Shown: piece after piece, positions 53,334 to 62,087 of the stretch
Position numbering within the stretch: position 1 is the stretch's first letter
Layout: the number at the start of each line of letters is the position of its first letter
NCBI GenBank assembly: GCA_902800345.1
Contig: CADCDO010000007.1
Span: 30,723 to 94,722 of the forward strand
Direction of reading: 5' to 3'
DNA length: 64,000 nt
Source: Fibrobacter succinogenes
GTDB taxonomy: Bacteria; Fibrobacterota; Fibrobacteria; Fibrobacterales; Fibrobacteraceae
Made by a program: the position numbers and the translations under genes
The notes under the pieces: generated by a model
What the model saw: the letters and a program-made list of their open reading frames with translations, nothing else
What the model was told of the DNA's origin: nothing
Databases searched by the model: none

Positions 53334-54536
53334 ATGATTACACGCACTATCGACCGCAATTTTGCCAACATGCGCCTAGACCGTTTCCTCCGCAAGGCGT
53401 TTCCCGAAGAATCTCTCTCGGTGTTCTTCGCCGTCATCCGCAAAAAGAAAGTCCGTGTAAACGGAGTTGTCGGCAAGGCCAACCAGATGCTCGCCGAAGG
53501 CGACGTGGTCAACATCTACGAAAATTTCAAGTCGGTTAGTGAAGACGACCAAAAAGGGGAAAGCCTTCCCCTCGCTTCCGCCGCCGAAGCGGCTCCCGCT
53601 ACCCCTTCGAGCGGGGACACACCACCTAAAGGTGACCATGCCCACATAAGTGCTGAAGCACTAAGTGGTCAAAGGCCGCAACGCCCCGACATGAAAAATG
53701 CAACAGGTTTCGCCAAGAACAAGTCCACTTGGGGAATATCAGACGAAAGACGAAAGACGAAAGACGAAAGGTTATCTTCTTGGGGAGCGCATGAACTGGA
53801 CTTCATCATCCAAACGGAAGATTACGTTATCGTCAACAAGCCTTCGGGACTCGCAAGCCAGCCCGGCAGCGGCACGCGCCCCGGCGAAAGCCTCGTGGAA
53901 TACCTTTGGGAATGGGGCAAAAAAGAATGTCTCGATTTCAAGCCTACCATCGCCCACCGCCTTGACCAAGAAACATCCGGCATGATTATCGCAGCCCTCC
54001 ACGGCGACACGCTCCGGGACTTCACGCGTCTTATCCGCGAACACGAAGTCGACAAATATTACTTTGCGCTTGTCAAAGGGAACCTCAAAAAAGACCGCGG
54101 AACTATCAACGAATCGCTTTTGCGCACTGACAGCGCCAAGGGCAGCAAAATGCTCGTCGGGCAAGAAAGCGACAAAGCGCAAAAAGCCATCACGCATTAC
54201 CGCGTCAAGCAGCATTACGAAGGCTACGACCTTGTGAAAATAGAACTCGAAACGGGACGCATGCACCAAATCCGCGCCCATTTCGCAAGCATCGGGCACC
54301 CGCTTTTAGGCGATACGCGTTACGGAGACTTTGCGCTCAACCGAGAAGTCAAAAAACAGTTCGGGCTGAACCGTCTCTTTTTGCACAGCTGCCGCTTGGA
54401 ATTTGACTGGCAAGGCGAGCATAAGGTTTATGATTGCCCGCTCCCGAAGGAACTTCAAAACGTCATCAAGCAGCTGAAACCGCTTCACATCGAACGTCCT
54501 GAAAACAACTTCGAAAAAAGCCGCCGTCGCAGATAA
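53334..54536 (+). CDS. RluA-family pseudouridine synthase with repeat-derived linker
   Basis: About 400 residues from the ATG at 53334. The S4 RNA-binding domain spans roughly residues 10-65 (MRLDRFLRKAFPE, VRVNGVVGKANQMLAEGDVV). The catalytic domain contains IAHRLDQETSG with the nucleophile aspartate, and TGRMHQIRAHFASIGHPLLGD, so it should convert specific uridines in rRNA to pseudouridine (RluC/RluD-like). Between the two domains is an unusual stretch of about 90 residues encoded by small palindromes and a GACGAAA repeat; normal family members have a short linker. It is probably tolerated because it is between domains. The frame also extends upstream to 53229 but without a ribosome site. 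Confidence 0.88.
   Translation: MITRTIDRNFANMRLDRFLRKAFPEESLSVFFAVIRKKKVRVNGVVGKANQMLAEGDVVNIYENFKSVSEDDQKGESLPLASAAEAAPATPSSGDTPPKGDHAHISAEALSGQRPQRPDMKNATGFAKNKSTWGISDERRKTKDERLSSWGAHELDFIIQTEDYVIVNKPSGLASQPGSGTRPGESLVEYLWEWGKKECLDFKPTIAHRLDQETSGMIIAALHGDTLRDFTRLIREHEVDKYYFALVKGNLKKDRGTINESLLRTDSAKGSKMLVGQESDKAQKAITHYRVKQHYEGYDLVKIELETGRMHQIRAHFASIGHPLLGDTRYGDFALNREVKKQFGLNRLFLHSCRLEFDWQGEHKVYDCPLPKELQNVIKQLKPLHIERPENNFEKSRRRR
53742..53769 (+). repeat. Four tandem copies of GACGAAA inside the RluA-type gene
   Basis: Identical to the tract at 52282-52309. It lies at the end of the linker before the catalytic domain. Confidence 0.85.
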
Positions 54537-54625
54537 AAATCGCCAGAACAAATTCGAACTAGTAGTCTAAAAAAATATGCCACAGAACTATACATAATAC
54601 ACTTCTGTACTATGATTTTTTTTCA

Positions 54626-54886
54626 GTACCTATAAAACGGATTATAATGAAGTTTTATAGGTACTGAGAACTCCGTTTTTTTATTTCGTACCTATAAATC
54701 CCTAGGAACCAACACTTTTATAGGTACTTTTTTCAGTTTTTACATACAAATCGAGCATAAAATTACCTATAAAACCGAATTTTTGCGTTGTTTATAGGTA
54801 CAGGCTCAATGAAATTCGCCTTATTGAATCAAAAAAGACCTGTTTTGTACCTATAAAAGTGAACAAAACAATAATTTTATAGGTAC
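54626..54886. repeat. Array of four GTACCTATAAAA inverted-repeat hairpins
   Basis: Four hairpins of 38-40 bases lie at 54626-54664, 54688-54727, 54764-54801 and 54847-54886. Each has a left arm close to GTACCTATAAAA and a right arm close to TTTTATAGGTAC, while loops of about 15-18 bases are unrelated. Arms are conserved and spacers of 23-45 bases are not. It lies in the 480-base convergent gap between the RluA-type and helicase genes, where no coding is seen. Confidence 0.85.
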
Positions 54887-54974
54887 CAACTTCAAAATCG
54901 TCTTAAATTTCGAAGCAAAATTTCGATTAAGTCAAAGATAGACTCCATTTCCATTTAAAAACATCGTATAAAAA

Positions 54975-55003
54975 GGAGATTCCGGCTCAGAGGCCGGGAT
55001 GAC
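54975..55003. repeat. REP-like unit before the helicase stop
   Basis: GGAGATTCCGGCTCAGAGGCCGGGATGACA, with CCGGC/GCCGG palindrome, similar in ends to the other extragenic units. Confidence 0.5.
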
Positions 55004-55013
55004 ATCAACAGCA

Positions 55014-57425
55014 TTATCCCCGCACTAGTGGGAAATCGAACTGAATGCTACGCGGAGTCGCAAACTTGTCAAAAGTAATTTCGTAACAGAAGTTCTTTTT
55101 ATCGACCGTGCTAACCGTCCCAACTCCAAAAATCTTGTGCACCACGCGATCGCCCACCGCAAATTCTGCCGTTGGCGCTTTCTTTACAGCCCCAAGGCTT
55201 TCATCCTCATCGAAATCATTCATCAAATCGCGATTGCGGTCCGATTCCGCGATAAAATCGCGTGCCGCCAAAAGCAAATCGTCTGAAAATCCTCGCGCCA
55301 CATCGAGTTCGCCCATATCCATCTCGAGCAAGAATCTCGACGGATAACGCGACCCGCTCTCGCCCGCCACGCCATCTTCGGCATCGCTCAGGCAAAGCAC
55401 ATTCTCGGCACGCGTGAACGCCACATACGCAAGTCTGCGTTCTTCTTCGAGCTGAATTTTGTTCTGCACGCGCTTCACCGGGAAAAAGCCCTCGTTCAAG
55501 CCACACACAAAAACATACGGGAATTCCAAGCCCTTCGCATTGTGAATCGTCATGAGCTGCACACGGTCCTTTTCCTGCGTATCTTCATCGGCGTTCGTGA
55601 ACAGCACGATATTCTGCAAATACTCGTCCAGCGAAGCGTCCTCTTCGTAGTAATTTTCAAATTCGAGAATACCTTGTTTGAGTTCCGCAAGATTGTCCAA
55701 GCGGTCTTCGTCGCCATCCAGGCGAAGCATTTCCTCGTACTTCGTTTCGCGCAAAATTTTCGACAACAATTCCGAAACGCGCATGTCCTTATAACGCGCA
55801 CGATACTTTTCAATCAGTTTCACGTATTCGACGACGTTACTTCTCGATAAAAATTCCTTGCAGTCAAAATCAATTTTCCGTCGATCGTTTCCCACCGACG
55901 AAAGTTCCGCCTGCGTCGTGACATCAGGAGCCACATCGTTCAACCGCCCCGCCTCATAGACAATTTCAAGCAACGCCTCGTAAAGCCCGACGCCACGGGT
56001 ATCTGCAAACGCCTGCAAAATCGCCAGTTTTTTCGGTCCGAATTGGCGTTTTGGCGTATTTACCGTCCGCATAAAAGACAAGTCGTCAGCATAAACTAAC
56101 ATTCGCAAATAGCAAATGACATCCTTGATTTCTTTACGCTGGTAGAATCCGACACCGCTATAAACCTTGTACGGAATCGACTCCGACATCAGCGCCTCTT
56201 CGACGGAACGCGACTGCGAATGCATCCGGTACAGCACCGCGATATCCTTGTAATGCACGCCACCCGCAGCCCCCTGCACAGAGTTTTGCACCGCATTCTG
56301 GATGCGTTCGACAATCCAGCGAGCCTCTTCGCGAGTGTTCTTCGCATGGTAAAATACAGGCGTCTTGCCACCCGCCCGCACAGGCTTCAAGACCTTTTCA
56401 ATTCGATACTTGTTGTTCTTGATGACCGCATCCGGCACCTTCAAAATGCTCGGAGTCGAGCGGTAATTGTTCTGCAGCAGAATCGTCTTTGCACCCTTAT
56501 GGAACTGGTCAAATTCCAAAATGCGGTTGATATCGGCGCCACGCCAACCGTAAATGGTCTGATCCGGGTCGCCCACCACAAACAAATTCTTGTGATAACT
56601 CGAAAGCAAATCCGCCAAGCGGTACTGTTGTCCGTCAATATCTTGGTACTCATCGACCATCACATACATCATGCGTTTGCGCCACTTGTCGAGTTTTTCC
56701 GGAAAATTCTCGAGAATGTAGAGCGTGACCAGAATCAGGTCATCGAAGTCCAAGGCGTAATTTTTCTTTTGTTCATAAAGATAGCGGTAATAAACAGCCA
56801 TCCACTTGTCCGGCGCATCGTCCGCCAGTTCCACCAAATGTTCGCGCTTTTCGCCCTCAATCGCCGGCTCGCCCTCAACCGACGGCTCACCTTCATCCGC
56901 CAAATGTTCTGCAAACAGAGAAACATAACCGATATCATTTGCCTTGCGGCCACCGACAAAATCAAGGACACTGCTGATTTTCAAGTCCTTAAGCGAAAAA
57001 CCAAGATCCGCATAAGCCTTGCGCAAAAGTGATTTTTGGTCGTCCTCGTCCAGAATCATGAACTCCTTCGGGTAGTTGAGCACATGGATTTCTTCACGCA
57101 AAAAGCGCACGCAAAAGCCGTGGAACGTAGAAATGTAGCCGCTGTCGTCTCCGCCCAGAATCGAGCGGATTCGCTTTTTCATTTCGGCAGCCGCCTTGTT
57201 CGTAAACGTCACGCAAAGGATGTTCGCAGGCGAGATTCCCATTTCCTTCACGAGATACAGATAGCGGTGCGTCAGCGTCAGCGTCTTGCCGGAACCCGCG
57301 CCAGCCACCACGCGCACGTAGCCTTCGGTCGTCTCGACCGCCTCCAGCTGTTCCTTGTCCAAGCGGGAACGTTCCCATTCCAGGGAATTCTCGACTGTTT
57401 CGTATTTCTTCGGGGAGCTTTCCAT
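55014..57425 (-). CDS. UvrD/PcrA-type superfamily 1 DNA helicase
   Basis: About 803 residues from the ATG at 57425. All SF1A motifs are present in order: Walker A AGAGSGKTLTLTHR, VTFTNKAAAEM, Walker B VMVDEYQDID, GDPDQTIYGWRGAD, NYRSTPSIL, TIHNAKGLEFPYVFV and RRLAYVAFTRAE. The C-terminus carries a Tudor-like domain (VGDRVVHKIFGVGTVSTV), as in PcrA, which binds RNA polymerase. It moves 3'-5' on single-stranded DNA and acts in repair and replication restart. An acidic EGEPSVEGEPAIEGEK insertion near residue 195 is unusual. No complete operon partner is visible. Confidence 0.93.
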   Translation of the reverse strand: MESSPKKYETVENSLEWERSRLDKEQLEAVETTEGYVRVVAGAGSGKTLTLTHRYLYLVKEMGISPANILCVTFTNKAAAEMKKRIRSILGGDDSGYISTFHGFCVRFLREEIHVLNYPKEFMILDEDDQKSLLRKAYADLGFSLKDLKISSVLDFVGGRKANDIGYVSLFAEHLADEGEPSVEGEPAIEGEKREHLVELADDAPDKWMAVYYRYLYEQKKNYALDFDDLILVTLYILENFPEKLDKWRKRMMYVMVDEYQDIDGQQYRLADLLSSYHKNLFVVGDPDQTIYGWRGADINRILEFDQFHKGAKTILLQNNYRSTPSILKVPDAVIKNNKYRIEKVLKPVRAGGKTPVFYHAKNTREEARWIVERIQNAVQNSVQGAAGGVHYKDIAVLYRMHSQSRSVEEALMSESIPYKVYSGVGFYQRKEIKDVICYLRMLVYADDLSFMRTVNTPKRQFGPKKLAILQAFADTRGVGLYEALLEIVYEAGRLNDVAPDVTTQAELSSVGNDRRKIDFDCKEFLSRSNVVEYVKLIEKYRARYKDMRVSELLSKILRETKYEEMLRLDGDEDRLDNLAELKQGILEFENYYEEDASLDEYLQNIVLFTNADEDTQEKDRVQLMTIHNAKGLEFPYVFVCGLNEGFFPVKRVQNKIQLEEERRLAYVAFTRAENVLCLSDAEDGVAGESGSRYPSRFLLEMDMGELDVARGFSDDLLLAARDFIAESDRNRDLMNDFDEDESLGAVKKAPTAEFAVGDRVVHKIFGVGTVSTVDKKNFCYEITFDKFATPRSIQFDFPLVRG

Positions 57426-57645
57426 ATGCGCCTTATAGTGAACATCTGTTTTACTGCACAAAAAGTAGTCTTTCGTTTAAAATCCGTCAAGCGAGATTCC
57501 CTCTCTAGCCCTGTTTTTGGCAAGAAAATCACTCCAACAAAAAATCATGCTCCAAATCTGAACATGCAGAAAACATAAAACTACATCGACATTACAGGGA
57601 GAATTTTTTTGTATATTCACCACAGAAAATTTCGTGAGGATTACA

Positions 57646-57960
57646 ATGATTATCGTAAATACAGACTACATCAGCGGCAAAGAAATCGAAACCATCCAGA
57701 TCGTCAAGGGGAGCATCGTGTTTTCAAAGAACGTTGTCCGAGACGTTTTCGCCGGACTCAAGACGATTATCGGTGGAGAAATCAAGGGCTACAGCGAAAT
57801 GATGAGCGAAGCACGCCAGCAAGCGACCGACCGCATGATAAACGAAGCGACGATGCTCGGTGCAGACGCCATCGTCAACGTCCGCTATTCCACAAGCAGT
57901 CTCATGGCAAGCGCCGCAGAAATCATCGCCTACGGTACAGCAGTGCGCTTTAAAAAGTAA
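57646..57960 (+). CDS. YbjQ family (UPF0145) protein
   Basis: About 104 residues. The pattern IVNTDYISGKEIETIQIVKGSIVFSKN and a C-terminal RMINEATMLGADAIVNVRYSTSS identify the YbjQ/heavy-metal-binding-like family, which forms pentameric rings and has no known reaction. GAGGATTACA precedes the ATG at 57646. Ends by overlapping the TM2-domain gene on the opposite strand by 11 bases. Confidence 0.88.
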   Translation: MIIVNTDYISGKEIETIQIVKGSIVFSKNVVRDVFAGLKTIIGGEIKGYSEMMSEARQQATDRMINEATMLGADAIVNVRYSTSSLMASAAEIIAYGTAVRFKK

Positions 57961-58303
57961 AGTTCAACATATTTAGAGCGACAATCGCAACAGACACCGC
58001 AACGAACAAATAAACTATTACAAATAAAGCAGCTTTCTTACGACTACCCTCAAAACGAACTTCGGGCAGAGAGGTCAAATAACAAATTTGCCATAAATCG
58101 AATAGGATCCATGCAAAATCAACTGCAACAATGCAAAGACTAACACGGTGTGGAGCGACAAGCGCAACAAGTGTCAAATAGATTTTTATGCATCCCGAAA
58201 CGCTATTCGAAAGCAAAAAATTATGAATTCCAAAAAAACCGCCCAAACAGGCGGTAACAGCCATCCTGGTACGGTTTCTCGTTTTCAGATTCTCATATTC
58301 CAT
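57950..58303 (-). CDS. TM2-domain membrane protein
   Basis: About 117 residues from the ATG at 58303 (GGAAGA upstream). The N-terminal hydrophobic pair of helices includes ACLGGFFGIHNFLL, the glycine-rich TM2 pattern, and two more helices follow (AALFVIVYLFVAVSVAIV). Function unknown. Convergent overlap with the YbjQ gene. Confidence 0.65.
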   Translation of the reverse strand: MEYENLKTRNRTRMAVTACLGGFFGIHNFLLSNSVSGCIKIYLTLVALVAPHRVSLCIVAVDFAWILFDLWQICYLTSLPEVRFEGSRKKAALFVIVYLFVAVSVAIVALNMLNFTF

Positions 58304-58421
58304 TTCGTCTTCCCATATACACCAACACCAAAGGTAAAAAGAATCTTTCATTCCGAAAATTTTTTACTTCTTACTTTTAAGACACGGTGATTGCTATCAC
58401 AAATCTTTCTATTTTTTAATT

Positions 58422-59168
58422 ATGTCTAATTCATTACTTTTCGGAAAATTCGCAGCAGTCCTCCCAGCAGGTGGACTCGGCAAGCGTATGGGTGGTAACA
58501 TTCCAAAGCAGTTGATGTTACTTGGCGGCAAGCCGGTCTATCAATATTCTCTGGATACATTCCTCAAGATGGATGAAATAGCAGAAGTCGTCATGGCGGT
58601 TCCTGCCGATTGGAAAGACTATTTCGAAAAAGAAATAAGAACCTGGATTTCTGCGAACGGTCGTGATACAAATAAATTAAAAATAGTCTTGGGCGGTGCA
58701 GAGCGTTGGCAGTCCGTAGAAAACGGCGTAAACGCCCTCACCAGCAATGCCGAATACGTTCTCGTTCACGATGTGGCACGTCCATTAGTTAGCGAAAACA
58801 TTATCAGGGACGTCTGCGAAACGCTTGTCCACAAAGGGAGCTGCCTCGTCGCAAAGCCCGCCATCGACACCATCAAGATTGCAAGCGACGGTCGCGTCGA
58901 AAGTACGATTGACCGCCGCAAGGTTTGGCTCGCACAGACGCCCCAGGCGGCCCGCATCGATTTGCTCAAGAGCCTTTACGCCCGAATCGAGAAGGAACCG
59001 CTAAACTTTACGCCAACCGACGAAGCAAGCATCCTCGAATTCTTTGGCGAACCTGTTTATATAGTCAAAGGCGAATCTGCAAACGACAAGCTTACCACCC
59101 CCGAAGACTTCGAAATTTTCGCAGGCCGAGTGAGCAATAGCGGTAAAATACGAGAATGTATATATTAA
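58422..59168 (+). CDS. ispD: 2-C-methyl-D-erythritol 4-phosphate cytidylyltransferase
   Basis: This 248-residue protein has the nucleotide-binding LPAGGLGKRMGGNIPKQLMLLGG, VHDVARPLV and the C-terminal ANDKLTTPEDFEIF, all IspD signatures. It couples CTP to methylerythritol phosphate in the non-mevalonate isoprenoid pathway, in the cytoplasm. Length is slightly above typical (about 230). Its end overlaps the start of the TIGR02171-like lipoprotein by 13 bases, so that gene may depend on ispD transcription. Confidence 0.93.
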   Translation: MSNSLLFGKFAAVLPAGGLGKRMGGNIPKQLMLLGGKPVYQYSLDTFLKMDEIAEVVMAVPADWKDYFEKEIRTWISANGRDTNKLKIVLGGAERWQSVENGVNALTSNAEYVLVHDVARPLVSENIIRDVCETLVHKGSCLVAKPAIDTIKIASDGRVESTIDRRKVWLAQTPQAARIDLLKSLYARIEKEPLNFTPTDEASILEFFGEPVYIVKGESANDKLTTPEDFEIFAGRVSNSGKIRECIY

Positions 59169-61960
59169 TTTATCTTATCTTCTTTTTGTGTGCTTGCGGG
59201 AACAATGACGACAACTCCGCCTCCACTGCAAACACCGAGCCAACATCACGGGATCCATACTTGGAATCCGGCGAAATGATTCATCTCGCTAACGGCTCGG
59301 TAAAGATAGGTTCCAATGACAAAAGTTTCAGGGCGAACGAAAAACCGGCCATGAAAGTTTTGCTAAACTACGATTTTTACATAGGCAAGCATGAAATCAC
59401 ATGCGGAGAATACGCCGCAATTGCCAAGAAGGCAGAACTAAAAACATTTGGGAAATGCAAAAATGACAGTCTCCCAATCGTAGACATCACCTACTACGAC
59501 GCAATTCTTTTCGCCAACGCCCAAAGTTCACTCTACGGACACGATACCGCCTACACTTACAACAAGGCGAATTTCGATAAAGAAGGTCACTGCACATTTT
59601 TAGAGGGTTTCGCTTTCAAGCCCAACGTAGATTCCTATAGGCTCCCGACCGAAGCGGAATGGATCTACGCGGCAAAAAAAGACTGGAACGCCAAAAAAGG
59701 CTGGAACAACAGCAACTCCGATTACAAGTCTCATAAAGTCTGCTCTAAGGGAACGGATGCGACAGGTCTCTGTGACATGGCAGGAAACGTGATGGAATGG
59801 GTAAACGACTGGCTTGGAACTTTTCGTGACACGACTGTCGAAAACTATATCGGAGCTCCAAGCAGAAACGACAAAGGGGAAAGAGTCGTAAAGGGCGGGT
59901 ATTACGGGCTATCGACAAAAGAAATCAACCTTTACAGTCGAGGAGATGTCTATACGGTAACTTCTTCGACTAGGGCCGATTACGTGGGATTCAGACTCGC
60001 CTATGGACACATCCCCGATGCCATTTGGATGAACGACGAAGGGGAATCCTCGACAAGCGTTATCACCTCTCTCGCAAGCCCGGAAACCGTAAAATCCATT
60101 ACAGGAACATATAACGTAAAGCTTGTATTCCGCAATGACATAAACGGGAACCTGGCCTATATAGACTACAAAAGCGGAGTTCAATTCGTCAAGGAAATAA
60201 CAAAAGGGATTAACGCCTATCATCCCGAAATTTCGCCCAACGGGAACTGGGTCGCCTTCAGCACCGCTTTCGAAGGTCAGGCCGGGGAATCCACTTTGTA
60301 CGTAAAAAACATAGCGGAAGATTCAGCAAGCCCCATCAAGCTCAAAAACGAGAATGCCGCAATACCACGTTGGAGAGTCCACGACAATGGCGATACGGTC
60401 ATTGTCTATGTAAGCGATGCCGGAAACAATAAGGACAAATCAACATTCAAGGCAACTTCCACATGGGAAGTTCCATTTGCCAATGGAAAATTCGGCACTC
60501 CACAAAAGCTATTTGACGGAGCCTACCACGGAGGATTCAGCGAAGACAATACCATCGCGGTTACAGGGGCAAGACTCTTGCGGGCTCGTATTGCCAAAAG
60601 CGGCTCGACGATTACCAAAAAAGCCATTGACACGGTATGGTACAACAAAGAACAGGCATGCAACGTTTCCCTTGTACAAGACAGCAGCAAGCGCACTGCG
60701 TTTTTGGATTTTGGAGGAACGACCGGTAGAAAATTCGCGAACGAAAACTATTCCACGCACCAACGAATCCTGATAGCGGACCATTCGGGAAAACTGATTC
60801 AAACCATAAAGGCGCCAAACGGTTACACCTTCGACCACAGCGAATGGGCTACAAACGGAAAGACATCCAACCTTGTAGCGACTCTCGTAAACGCAAACGG
60901 AGCACATTCGAAAATAGCGCTAGTAAGTCCAAAGGACAGCAGCGTCACCGAACTTGTCGAAGGAGATGAAATATGGCACCCAAATTTGTGGGTGAAAAAA
61001 ATCGAGACTGTTCCAGCCGACTCCGAAAACACCAAATTCAAATTAGATCCGGATAGTGCCGGGATATATTACAATTCCAGCGAAGCTTCCGAAAAGGCCA
61101 TTTATTTCAGATACAAAATGGAATTTTTATGGGAATACCGCGATTCTGCAAATACGGTCATTCTAGGTTCCTCGCGAGTTTATCAAGGAATCAATCCCAT
61201 TCTTTTTAGCAAGCCCGTTTTCGCCGTGAATTTTGCCGTACCGGGAACAGTCATCTACGGAAGCACCCTTCTTTTCGAGAATTATATTCTTCCGCACTTG
61301 AAAAAACTGAAAATCGTCATCACATCCATAGACCTGGATAGAGCCTACGTCAGCGGGCGCGATAACGACAACATTTTTTATAAAGCATACACGTCCTATC
61401 CAGGATACGTTTACGACAAGAACCATAACTATTGGAAAGACTATTACCCTCCGAAATTGTTCAACGCCACATACGATTCGCCAGGAATCACATCAATAGA
61501 AGAGAACATGCGTCCAACAAGAGGCTTTATGCCAACAAGAACGCATGGTTGGGGCGAACCGACCAACGCCACCGATTCTTGCTGGATGGACTACGAAGCA
61601 AATTTCAACAACTATAACAAAAACTTCGAATTGTTTGAACAACTACTTCAAACATGCCTCGAAAATGACATCGTCGTTATCGGCGTCATTACACCGCAGA
61701 ACCCGAGATATAAGGAAACAGGTACTTTCGGTTATCGAGGATTACGCAGAAGCGAAGCCGCTGTTTCAATAAAGAACATAAAACAATTGCGCGACACATA
61801 TCCAAATTTCATATTAATGGATGAAAATAACATGGGGAATCACGATTATTCCGACGACATGGCAGCAGATACAGGACACCTATCCTATGCAGGAGCGGTT
61901 AAGTTAACAGCACGTTTAGACTCCCTCATCCAGACGTTGAATATTGATTTCGCTCCTTAA
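59156..61960 (+). CDS. TIGR02171-like lipoprotein: FGE-sulfatase, beta-propeller and SGNH-like domains
   Basis: This 934-residue protein starts with a short signal and lipobox (IFFLCACGNN). The first domain resembles the formylglycine-generating-enzyme fold: GEMIHLANGSVKIGS, YIGKHEITCGEYAA, YRLPTEAEWIYAAK, GNVMEWVNDW and RADYVGFRLAYG. A central segment with HPEISPNGNWVAFST-type repeats looks like a TolB/WD-like propeller. The C-terminal part has VILGSSRVYQG (block I) and DTGHLSYAGAVKL (block V), fitting an SGNH hydrolase. This layout matches the Fibrobacter paralogous family TIGR02171, whose function is unknown. It may act on surface polysaccharide esters (inference). Confidence 0.8.
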   Translation: MYILIYLIFFLCACGNNDDNSASTANTEPTSRDPYLESGEMIHLANGSVKIGSNDKSFRANEKPAMKVLLNYDFYIGKHEITCGEYAAIAKKAELKTFGKCKNDSLPIVDITYYDAILFANAQSSLYGHDTAYTYNKANFDKEGHCTFLEGFAFKPNVDSYRLPTEAEWIYAAKKDWNAKKGWNNSNSDYKSHKVCSKGTDATGLCDMAGNVMEWVNDWLGTFRDTTVENYIGAPSRNDKGERVVKGGYYGLSTKEINLYSRGDVYTVTSSTRADYVGFRLAYGHIPDAIWMNDEGESSTSVITSLASPETVKSITGTYNVKLVFRNDINGNLAYIDYKSGVQFVKEITKGINAYHPEISPNGNWVAFSTAFEGQAGESTLYVKNIAEDSASPIKLKNENAAIPRWRVHDNGDTVIVYVSDAGNNKDKSTFKATSTWEVPFANGKFGTPQKLFDGAYHGGFSEDNTIAVTGARLLRARIAKSGSTITKKAIDTVWYNKEQACNVSLVQDSSKRTAFLDFGGTTGRKFANENYSTHQRILIADHSGKLIQTIKAPNGYTFDHSEWATNGKTSNLVATLVNANGAHSKIALVSPKDSSVTELVEGDEIWHPNLWVKKIETVPADSENTKFKLDPDSAGIYYNSSEASEKAIYFRYKMEFLWEYRDSANTVILGSSRVYQGINPILFSKPVFAVNFAVPGTVIYGSTLLFENYILPHLKKLKIVITSIDLDRAYVSGRDNDNIFYKAYTSYPGYVYDKNHNYWKDYYPPKLFNATYDSPGITSIEENMRPTRGFMPTRTHGWGEPTNATDSCWMDYEANFNNYNKNFELFEQLLQTCLENDIVVIGVITPQNPRYKETGTFGYRGLRRSEAAVSIKNIKQLRDTYPNFILMDENNMGNHDYSDDMAADTGHLSYAGAVKLTARLDSLIQTLNIDFAP

Positions 61961-62087
61961 TAAAAAGATAAACGCAATTTTTCCCTCCCCCCTTTTTCTA
62001 TATTTACGCCGAAAATTTAAGCAGGCACGAGTTTTGCGCAGAAATAATTTTAGCTTCGCAAGTTTCGTGCCACAAAGGGTATAAAAA

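Noticed and set aside
54626..54886. CRISPR array
   Set aside because: The repeated unit is an inverted repeat around a variable loop, spacing is irregular, there are only four units, and no cas genes are near.
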